Below the pieces are notes generated by a model. It had not been told where the DNA came from, did no database searches, and saw only the letters and a list, made by a program, of their open reading frames with translations. A program made the position numbers and the translations under genes. Below, in pieces: positions 54,896 to 64,000 of a stretch of DNA of 64,000 nucleotides. Source of the stretch: Tetrapyrgos nigripes (taxonomy: Eukaryota > Basidiomycota > Agaricomycetes > Agaricales > Campanellaceae). The stretch spans positions 1 through 64,000 of the forward strand of contig JAACJM010000038.1 in NCBI GenBank assembly GCA_013368315.1, in the 5' to 3' direction. The stretch's first letter is position 1; each line of letters begins with the position of its first letter.

Positions 54896-55057
54896 TGAGT
54901 TCGCTTGTGGGGCGGATGCTTGGCTAGAGGATGAACCGAACGCGCAATCCCCTTTGAAATACTTATATTCTCGAGATTCTGAGAGTCAATATTACGTATA
55001 ATTTCCATAGATAATGCACTTTGAAATCGGTGTTTCGCAGAAGCCAAACAAGTCCTT

Positions 55058-58000
55058 TCACCAACCGTATACGTATTCGTCCTGCTTGAGTCGCTCATAT
55101 CTAGAGCGGAGATCCTCGCTCTGGTTTTCCAACCATTTATCTGCCGTTGTAATTGGCGGGTTAACCGTAGATAAACTCGATAACTCAGAAAATATTTTAC
55201 CTGAACCTTTCAGTGCTCCCAGAGCGTCACGGGTATATTGATAGTAGGTGCCCTCTTTGACGAATTCTTCATGCAAGTCGAGAAGGGGGACAATGATGTC
55301 TGATTCTAGCATTTCTTTACAGGCGCGTTCTAAAATCGCGGAGGTGAGCATATAATCATACCATAATCTGAATGATCCTACCATGATCAGCCATGTACTC
55401 CACGAAATATGCCGCAGACTTCCGTATGGCAGGCGCATAACGTCCGTGTCGGTCTGAGAGGACGGAAATGATGGCCGCGAAGGGCTTCCCCTCTGTAATG
55501 GCTTCACGCAGGTCATCTACATAGACATACTTAATCGCACAAGATAATCGAAGACATAGACTGTGCTTACCATCCCTTGAAAGGACAAGCAAAATTTCCA
55601 TTGCTAGGTTCGCAGGATGATATGAAGATATAGGCCAATTTTGGGCCAGAGCTATATGACTTATATGGGAAGATGATCACGTACGAACAAGAAATAGGCT
55701 CACAGTCCTTCAGCCCATTGCAGCTAAGACAGGCATCTTTAATAGATGGCCACTCTTCAGATGCGGGACTGCTGATCAGATCCACTAATTTTTGAACAGT
55801 GGCGGACTTGACAAGAAGTTCGGCTTGAACAACAATTAGTGAATGAGCACGAGAAATGCCTAGTCAAACTCACAGCTGATAGATCTCGACCACTCATATA
55901 ACGCATCAAAAGCAGACAAGCGTACTCCGGGCGCTTGGCTTTTCGATAATGCAAGGTCCAGGACACAACCATAAAGACTGTGAGCTAGAGTCTGCTCCAT
56001 AAGCAGTCGCCCTATGTTTGACGGTGGATCAGGACCAAGTTTCCTTCACAAGAATATGACATGCCTGGATAAATGGCTGCAAAAAACCTGATTGTCCAAA
56101 AGGTCGTTGCCTGACCCTGACTTGCCTGGATTAATTCAAACAATTGAGACGCAAGACCTCTAGTTGCTTCGAGTTTACGGATTTCCTTCAGAACATCATC
56201 TAGAAGCAAGGAAACCAATCTTTACAATTCACACTTTGGAGGATTCAGAGAACATACCATCTATATACTTCAGACAAGACACTAGCCATCGTATAGTATG
56301 TGCTTTGCCTGCATTACTGCCAATAGTCTTGAGGAGATAAACGATTTTCTCTGCATTCTCTCTGAATATGTACATAGCGACACCGTCTAGAAATCCAGAG
56401 TTCATTTTGTCTTATGCAGGTAGGGGTCTCGGATCGACTCACCATGGTCAGTTGCAAGCTCGTACAGCAATGTCAGAGCGATTGTCGAAATCGTCAAATG
56501 AGGGGATTCCCGCTAGTCCGGAAACGGAAGTCTGATCGTCTTACTATCAGTGATAGTCTGTACAGACTACACTTTACTGACCTGATTCAGTCGCGTCACA
56601 TTGATGCAAAGCTGCCTTCTTAGAAAGCTTATTCGGGTCTGGTACTTGAGGGCTGAACAACATCTCACACAGAATAGCGATATCAATAACATTACAATGA
56701 TATAATCGGCCTATGCGCGCGTCAGCTTGGTACTGGGGATAGAAAAGAACTCCTACCATTGGAAAGGAGAGTTGCCAGCATGTCAGACGCCATCAGCCGC
56801 ACACAGATGTGCTCGTCTGTGTCGTGTACAATCTGCAACAACTGAGTCAAGAGGCCTATTTCTTGTATCGCGTCTTGCAACGCCGTCCTGCGGCCATCCA
56901 GAGCGGTGCCCAGTGACAAGATGAAGAAAAATCGACGTTTGACCTCGGAGCGAGGTTGATCCAAACATTGCACTAGATGCTTGAGAAGATGATCTACCAC
57001 AGAACTTGAGTAGGTGGCTGAAACATGGAAAACAAACCGTTCGCAATACTCACCGCTCTGTTCTAAAATGGAGAGGCACTGGAACGCAGCGTTGCGTGAA
57101 TCACGATTCATCGCTGCATCCTGCAACATTTCAAGGAGAGCTTTACATGCATCAGGTTTCCAGTCTGGATCTTCCGACTCCGTCATGTCCGCTAGTCGTG
57201 GTATAGATACCAGTCACTGGAACTGTCAGAAAGGTAGACAATGTCATGACCTACGAATTTCATTGAGGGCAGCAGACAATGCGCGAGCCGCCGAAGTAGA
57301 AAGTACCTCGTCTCTCAGTAGCACAGCGAGATTGCGAGCAAGTCCTTTCTGGGAAGATATCGTCTGGGACATATCTAGGTGCAGCATGAGGAAGTTTCTT
57401 TAGGACGTCCAGCTTCGTAGAGCGCAGACTTGTACACTACCTTTACAAGCACCACTTGCTGCAAGGATACACAAAAGCAAGTCGGCATAACCTCGTGAGT
57501 CTGAGTCAACTGATTTTGAGTCGAGGTAGTTTTGAAGCTGCGCCGCTGCGGGTTCAATGACGTTCTTCAAGGACTGGAAGTGCTGTTCCATATTTTGTGC
57601 TAGAGCAGTCTGAGTGAAAACAGTAGGCAGCAACATAAAATAGACAGACCATTGCGTACTACATGCGCTAGACACTCGGCGGAGAGGGCACCAAGGTATC
57701 CGGCAGAGTCCTGTTCTCTAGCAGGGCCTTCTCCCCGAGCAAGGTCTAAGACGCTTAACGTGTTATCAGAGCTTTGTATAATGCTCCTCGCCAGAATTTG
57801 TATCAGTGATCCGGTATGTTGGGCTACGGTCTCGGCACCATCACCTAGGAGAACAAGAACAAATACATTATCAGCACATGGCATCGTGAAAAGGTGTAGA
57901 CTCACGAGATCTTGCTATGAACGACAGGCGATGTAGCAATTGCCTTTTTTCCGCTGCTTGAAAGCTCGTTTCAAGAAAGTGATTAATGGTTTCCTTGACG

Positions 58001-61000
58001 AGAGAAGCGTCAAAGAGATCCATCTCGAGTCTACCCCTCAGTTCTGGCGACTCGCTCCAGGAAATATCAACAATCATTCCACCTTTAACTCTGCCCTTCC
58101 CAGTCAACTGAGACCAGTCAAAGTCACGCAATGAAGCAAGTGGAGTATACTTATTCTTAAACGCAACGGAAGCATGGATCAGTTGACCTTTCTGGATGGT
58201 TCGGCCGCGGCCTTGATGAGGCATGCTGAAATAGTAGTTAGCACAACTGAGAAGAGCACAAAAGAGGGACACAGACAGAGTGAAACCCATGCCGGGAAGG
58301 AAATACGGCGCAAGGACTATATAAAGATCGAATCGGAGAAGCCAGATGGCAACACATCCTGTCTCGCCCATAATAATGCGGGCGAAAAGCATGCAAAAGA
58401 ATATACAGAGCCAGATGGCAGCACGTGTGAGCTTGCCCGACCTGAAAATGCTGGTCAGAATCGAGGTGGAAAATCCAAGGACTAGAATAGAACCCACATA
58501 ACTCCATTTTGGATCGATATAGAAGGAAAATCCCCGGACAGATGGAACTTCGTGAACGGCTCCTTTAACCAGTTGCAATACGAAAATTCCAGTACATTTG
58601 GGATGAAGTCAAGACGCAACACATGAGAGTCTTGGACTAGTTTGCTCAACCAAATCCAAGTGCACGACTCGTGAAAAGTCCACCGTAACTCCTGCACATT
58701 GTCATGAAGATGCTCCCAAGACGCGATTGGAAGGTCTTCGAATAAATACCATGGAAAAGGTGTCAATGACTCGGTCGGTTGTTCACTTGCGAGAGCGTCC
58801 CACTTCCAGTCTATGCCTTCTTCGCGAGCGCGTAAAATCAAGCCGGTCCGACTAGCCTCGTTTTCCATCCAAAGTAAGGGAATACCAGCATTGTCAAGTG
58901 TAATATTCCTTCTGTAACCTCCACCACTATGCCTCGTTTGAGTGTGCAGTCTCGGAAAAGTCTGATCAGAACTTACATGTCTGAATGAGTTCCCGCAAAC
59001 CAAACTTCTTTTGATTTCAAGATACCTTCTGCGTGAGTTGTCTCACTAACCCTTGGCTGTTGTTCGGCTCCTGTCCGCTCGTTGTCGTCATCTTGGCGCA
59101 TGCCTTCTGCGTGAGTTGTCTCAGTAACTGTTGGCTGTGGTTCGGCTCCTATCCGCAAGGTGTCATCATCTTGGCACTGGCTATCATCCTTCTTTTCGAC
59201 CGCTGTGTGAGATTTGCTTCCCTTGAGACCGACATCCCTTTTGTCGATCGGTGCTTGGAACTTGGTTTCTTCGAGATCTGAGGTGTCAGCATCAAGTTTG
59301 AGATATTCCGGTATGAATTTAACACGACGTTCATCAAGCGCCAGGGCATGACGAAAAAAACAAACATGACTCGTTGTGTTGGATAGTGGAAGAGGCTTTT
59401 GTCTGAGCACGCCGATAGAGGATACAGTGTCCCTGTCAACATTTCAAATTAATCTCATACATGATATACCTTAAGCATGAATGTACCAACCAAGCTCCTA
59501 CAAAATGTACTCGGACATCCTCGTATGAGAAACTCCTTTTGAAATTGTTGACAATTTTGTTGTGATCAGTGCCTGCCACTCGTGTTAAACATTCACTATT
59601 TGGAAAGAATAGAACGTAACAATCACCGCCGGCCATGGTGTACAAGTCATAAGCACTATGAATTATCAGGAGCGCATTGCCACAGTTGCCAGAAAAAGAC
59701 ATACTACGGGATCATTGTCTTATTCCCTGCCTCAAGGAGACCAAGCTAGGGACCAAAAAGATTCAGTGGAATGAGGACAAAAGCAACACAATCCGACATA
59801 CAGTGTGGATCATTCCCGCTAACGTACGCACTTGATATGCCCCTCGAGAAAACCCTATCACAGAAATGAGCAAAATTCGCAGCACAGATCCTGGAACTTG
59901 CCAAAAAGGAAGATCCTATCCCCAGTCTTGTAATGATCCATCAACCATCGATCTGTAAGTGAGTTCATAGATGAAAGCAAGGAGGGATAGAATGAGCGCT
60001 CACATGCTTCCTGAATGATACGTGCAAAGCGCCTGGCGAAGTGATATCAAGTCTCGACCAACGAGGTAAGATGACAGAAGTAACAGCCAGCAGACATACC
60101 AGGCGATAGCTAAGTCAATCCAATTGCCGAATTTCACTTTCCAATATGATAGCATTAATGGCGAAGGAGGTAGGGCGGTACCAATTCCACTGAGGTAACA
60201 TTTCAATTGCATTCCGTCGCCTGTAACGATCCGGCTGTGAAGCTCCACGACGTTGGTGTTCTAGGAATTTAGCAGTCAGTGTGATTGATGGGAGGATGTT
60301 AGGGAGAAGCCTACTGCTTACATTCTTCCCAAATTGGTTGGATGTCCCGTCGATGCTGACGATCAGATTGCGGCCCTTATGTCTGCCACAGCTTTTCTCG
60401 CATTTTTCGTGGCGGCAATAACAGTGACTCGGATCAGAACAAGTACAGTCGCAATCGCAATCTGGGTCACATCTACATTTGCATTTACTATCCTCCTTGC
60501 GTCTATTCTTTGCCGGAGAAGGTTCGGAGGAACTCGACAGATCTGTAGTTGGTGCTCCCGCATCGGTAGGCTGTTGTTCTGCAGTAGTGGTCACTATGAG
60601 GCCGGTACCGGGAGTAGGACCGGATGATTCCTCCAGTGATTCAGTGATGGTGGTAGCGGTCCCGTTCAGGTCAGGGGTCGTATCATGCTCCCCAGAGAGC
60701 GCAGGGGTCAGTCCATCATTCGTCTCGGCTTTTCCCTTAACTTGTTCTTCTTCTGAAAAAGAGGTGATACTCATCCTGCTTTGTGCTTCGAGGAATGCAT
60801 CGACAGTTGATTGTCCAGATTCGTCAATGGAAGGGACGCCGTCACTAACCGGCGGGACAATCTGAACGCTGTCCTCCGCTACAACCTGGTTATTGGTTAA
60901 ACTTCGATCAACAGAGACACAGACCTGACCATACCTTGTCACTCTGTCCGTTACTGAGCGGCAAACCTTCAGATCGAACGTTGTGATTCAACTCTATAGT

Positions 61001-61212
61001 TGCCACCTCGTCGACTATTTCATCACGGGGAGTAACCGCAGCGCCAGCTGGCGAGACATTAGGCTGTCTATCGTCCTGTGAGCAGAGAGGATATTAACAG
61101 GTTAACGACTCAGTGGAAAGGCAAACAAGACGATACCCACAATCATAGTACCATCTACGCCCTCTGGAACTTCGCCCGATTGCTCGCTGGACTCGGAGAT
61201 TGGTGGATGCAT
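55058..61212 (-). CDS. DUF2235 (Tle1-like) alpha/beta-hydrolase with membrane helices and alpha-helical repeat tail
   Basis: ATG at 61212 (MHPPISESSEQSGEVPEGVD), with many short introns. A low-complexity N-terminus is followed by a Cys cluster (CKCRCDPDCDCDCTCSDPSH, 60363-60480). The hydrolase starts NLIVSIDGTSNQFGKN and has NVVELHSRIV, YLSGIGTALPPS, the nucleophile motif FSRGAYQVRTLAGMIH (59.8 kb, Ser), VHFVGAW-DTVSSIG, and VWFAGTHSDM with the likely Asp/His region. Four membrane helices follow at 58.2-58.5 kb (YVGSILVLGFSTSILTSIF, AAIWLCIFFCMLFARIIM, and two more). The remaining 55.1-57.9 kb encodes helix pairs resembling ARM/HEAT repeats (EVKRRFFFILSLGTALDG, ICVRLMASDMLATLL, RKSAAYFVEYMADHG), ending KQDEYVYGW. 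DUF2235 proteins share the fold of bacterial Tle1 phospholipases; substrate here is unknown. No stop was found in the exons checked. Confidence 0.72.
59031..59180 (-). repeat. 78-bp in-frame tandem duplication in the DUF2235 gene
   Basis: GCGTGAGTTGTCTCA occurs at 59031 and 59109, a period of 78 bp (26 codons). The encoded units read DDDTLRIGAEPQPTVTETTH and DDDNERTGAEQQPRVSETTH. It enlarges a linker between the LPEYLKL and KEVWFAGTHSD segments of the hydrolase. Confidence 0.85.
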
Positions 61213-61773
61213 GAGAAAGATACAGGGAGGAATGGGTAGAGTTGAGGTACGTATTCGTCCACTTTTTGTAACTGAACAAGGGCGTCTGCTGCTATTCAGT
61301 AGAACATCAGCAATTTGTGGCTAGGAGACACTAGTTCTGCATATAGCTCGTCTTGAATGCCAGTGACAATGACATCGAGAATGTTGCTGGAACATATGCT
61401 ATCCACCAACAGCGTACTCGGTCAGCAGATAGTCTTTAAGTTTAACCGGACAGGTACTGGTGAAGCCTGTCCCCCATAAGCCGGTTCTGTAATGTCAAAG
61501 GGAGTTGTAAGTGGTAAACGGGTACCAAAGTGGTTTGTTTTGGGAGGAGTAACCCGGAAAAGCGAGCGCCAAACAGGCGCTTTAATTTGCCGGATTTGAG
61601 AGCGCCACTTATGTAAGGCCGGCAAATTGTCGTCCTGTCAATGTCATGTTCTCATCCTTCTGTCAGTCAAGGGTCAAACTTCTCGACTAAACTTGTTACT
61701 TGCATGAAGTGCAAAATATTTAAACCACTTTGCTTGTCCGACTCGGAGCGCAAGCCTCATCAAATCGCGCTCT
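61213..61773. other. Divergent intergenic region
   Basis: About 560 bp separate the divergent start codons of the DUF2235 gene (61212, minus) and the WW-like gene (61774, plus), so both promoters must lie here. No TATA box or known motif stands out. A near-palindrome TACCGG/CCGGTAC pair is not distinctive. Confidence 0.4.
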
Positions 61774-63403
61774 ATGTCTCCAGGAACGACCCCTTCCGAA
61801 TGGAAAGAACACATCCATCCGAACGGATGGATTTACTTCGTCTCACAGAGCTATCATGTCGTTACTACTAGCAGAGAAGCGGAAAACTCGCCCATAGATC
61901 CGCCACTGGGCAATCACGAAGAAGCCGTCGTGGACGTTCAAGGCAAAGCAGAACTTTACATCAACCATGCCTTGCAGTATGCTTCCTCGGAAAGGAAGGA
62001 TATTGTTGACAACATTGTTGGTAATGACAACGCCGCAGCGGGTCTGTATCACTTTTGTTATATCGGAGCGTTCAGTCTTAATCTGCAGATATTTGGTTCA
62101 CAGAGGCGCGCGCTAAATTTTGGATTGCTTACTGGAACTTTATGTATCGCTTTCCCGCACATCATGAAAGCATGCGGCCTATAACGAAGCCACCAACAAT
62201 CGCCCCTCTTCTTGCCGCTCAGCAAGTACTCAACTTCTTCAAAATGGGTTCAGACATTTTCTCATCTCGTTCTGAAGACTCCTGACACGTTTCTAATCCA
62301 GATCTCCTTCGACGCAGGTCGGACTCGGAGGCTCCCTTCACATTGAATCAGTGCAAGGAACTCATTGACCACCTAAACAAACCGTTGCTCGAAACCGCGC
62401 AGCCTTTTCCGATTCCTGATCAGCGTGTTGCGCTACATGCTCTAGTAGCATGGGTACTATGGACGGCCGGTACGAATATCCTACGATAACTCCGGTGTAC
62501 GCGCTATCATACTCACAATTGTCCGCCTCGACAGCGAAACACTACAAATTGCATCGATATGGTCAACATCTTCGTTCGGATTTAGAAGCAGAAAAAGAGA
62601 AGACCCCACTGGTTTTTCATGCCTTGTCTTCTGGTTTGCTGTTTGGTGCACCCCGTAGCCATCTCGAACGCATACGAACCGCTTTGAAAACCATGATGCT
62701 TCAAGACAGAACGGACGCGTGGGTGACTCTTCTGAAAGTTCTAGAGGGAGAATTGAACGTGTCGAATTTGGGTGTGCGTGTTTCAGCTCCAAATGTTCGA
62801 AATGACATCGTGCTAAGACAAACATAAACAGGCCACTGTCCTTCTCGCGTACGTCTGGGTTATCACCTCCTTTTATTGGGTGTACTAAATCCAATGCGCC
62901 AGATCATCGTCCGCCTTCTTAGCTGTACCTGGCTTGGACAGGTTTACTCGTATCGTGACACTTACCTCCGTCGTGCTTACGCTCAGTAGTGTCATGACCG
63001 GGCTGTATCTCCAATGGCAGACTGGAAAAATCAGATTCAAGAATGTGGTCAGTGTTTTATCTTTTATCATTCAAAATTCTGAGTTTGTATCACCGTGACT
63101 GCTTTATGTTTTCAGACCTTCAGACCGACCGCATTGGCACTTCTCTTCAGCCTTCCATTCGCGGCACTTGTTTGGGGCATTATCCTTTTCACTTTGTCTG
63201 TCATCATGTATTCCGTTCTCGGTACAGCAGACTCGAATTCCGCGAACCAACCAGCTGGGACAGCATCTACCACATTTGGAATGTCGACGTGGATTCCGAT
63301 ACTTGCTATCAGTTGCGTATTTACTATTATTGTCGGAATTACTGTTTTGGTCTTTAGGTTTATTCGCTACAAGCACCGTCATCGAGTTAGCGATGTAGTC
63401 TGA
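61774..63403 (+). CDS. WW-like N-terminus plus four-helix membrane protein
   Basis: ATG at 61774. EWKEHIHPNGWIYFVSQSYH resembles a WW-type beta hairpin, although the second signature Trp is not evident. Introns at 62040-62086, 62254-62308, 62470-62534, near 62770-62834, near 62879-62939 and 63049-63115 all join in phase. After the WW-like part comes YWNFMYRFPAHHES, typical of an agaricomycete family with the same layout. A helical region follows (APLLAAQQVLNFFKM, DQRVALHALVAWVLWT, FHALSSGLLFGAPRSHLERI). The C-terminal third has four membrane helices (TVLLAYVWVITSFYW, TLTSVVLTLSSVMTGLYL, FSLPFAALVWGIILFTLSVI, ILAISCVFTIIVGITVLVF) and a basic end, KHRHRVSDVV. No stop interrupts the model. Function is unknown. 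It is divergent from the DUF2235 gene. Confidence 0.7.
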
Positions 63404-63909
63404 TTTGGGGCAGTTATCTTAGGGATAGACACGTCTGGATTGTGTTCGCAATGCATGAAGATTGGAAGGCTTGATACTTGCACTTTGCACCCTCAGGACG
63501 TTTCTTACTCTCCTCAATGTTGTAGTGTATAAGTATGGCTATCGGCCACGAGCTTCATATGAGTCTTGCCCAAAATGGAAGTTTTTCCGGTACCTTTCTT
63601 TGCTTCAACTTTGGTTCCTCGAAACAAGCGACTCGACACCTCTCGACACATACGGCGCTGGATCGCAGGCTTCAAGCGACTTTGAACGCAATAAGAGTTG
63701 AGAAACGATAGCAAGTCTCCGACATTATACGACTTTTACAAGAGAAGGTGACTCAGGGAGGGCAAGACCGAGGTAACAGAGATGTGAAGCGTGGTGTATG
63801 CGTGGTGAGGAAAATGACCTGGGTTTAAATATTGCTCTAAGCCTCCAAGGTCCTTTCCGTTCCCACCACCCTTCTCGCATCGATATTTGCTCGCTTTATC
63901 CCTCCAAAA
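63404..63909. other. Upstream region of C2H2 gene 3
   Basis: Short ORFs at 63462-63701 (plus) and 63514-63714 (minus) have no motifs. TTTAAATA at 63825-63832 lies about 80 bp upstream of the ATG at 63910 and could be its TATA element. Confidence 0.4.
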
Positions 63910-64000
63910 ATGCCGAGAGTACCCACACCGAAAGTGAGTTGCGAGATTTAGTAGCTGCCTCTGCTACTTGTTTGACGAAGACTGTAGCAATTGTTCTGTA
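63910..64000 (+). CDS. C2H2 zinc-finger protein 3, first exon (runs off right edge)
   Basis: ATGCCGAGAGTACCCACACC followed by GAAA and the donor GTGAGT encodes MPRVPTPK and matches the first exon and donor of C2H2 gene 1 (MPRASKVK, then GTGAGT) in length, sequence and splice position. The remaining bases are intron. The fingers would lie beyond the window. The call rests only on this similarity. Confidence 0.5.

Noticed and set aside
1..64000. CRISPR arrays, bacterial operons, ribosome binding sites
   Set aside because: Spliceosomal introns, LTR elements and fungal gene families show a eukaryotic genome; no direct-repeat/spacer array was seen.

Overview
The window is nuclear DNA from a filamentous basidiomycete, most likely an Agaricomycete. 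The evidence is introns of about 45-70 bp with GT..AG ends in nearly every gene, a Plavaka-type DNA transposon, a chromodomain Ty3/Gypsy element, and host genes of agaricomycete type (the giant DUF6606/DUF3638/DUF3645 protein, a DUF2235 hydrolase, a WW-like four-helix membrane protein, small C2H2 regulators). No rRNA, tRNA or CRISPR was found. All identifications were made by eye from translated reading frames; no database was searched.

Layout. 1-3.4 kb: two decayed tandem copies of a gene with an F-box-like start and a nucleotidyltransferase-like motif, one of them split by a 235-bp TA-flanked MITE. 3.45-32.28 kb: a nest of transposons. The outermost is a hAT element whose protein reads Ulp1-type protease - BED-like finger - DUF659/hAT transposase - hAT dimerization region. 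Its 3' part is split by a Ty1/Copia element (4318-20148, 363-bp LTRs). The Copia integrase/pol region is itself split twice: by a 2.6-kb inverted-repeat element with a 4-bp TCGA duplication (6494-9088), which carries a 1.9-kb hAT-type MITE with an 8-bp duplication (7064-8961), and by a complete 7.9-kb Plavaka element with three genes (9712-17616). The hAT gene is split again by a Ty3/Gypsy chromovirus (20871-29378) that carries a solo LTR of its own family (23954-24461) and an extra ORF between pol and the 3' LTR. 32.3-34.4 kb: a small MITE, a retropepsin-like ORF and a SINE-like retroposon with a 34-base A tail. 34.8-64 kb: host-gene territory, with a small secreted protein, a 10.5-kb DUF3638 gene, two complete C2H2 genes and the start of a third, an NF-X1-like relic, a TSR3 pseudogene, a large DUF2235 hydrolase with membrane helices and an alpha-helical tail, and a WW-like four-helix membrane protein.

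How the parts relate. The order of insertion can be read from the nest. hAT came first, then Copia and Gypsy into the hAT gene, then the TIR element and Plavaka into Copia, and the hAT MITE into the TIR element. The solo LTR lies inside Gypsy. Most junctions are confirmed by target-site duplications and by the host reading frame resuming across the insert. Several disabling stops are C-to-T changes in CGA codons, and two of the three differences between the Copia LTRs are CpG transitions, which suggests cytosine methylation and deamination in this repeat island. Plavaka looks intact in all three genes and is the most recently viable-looking DNA transposon here.
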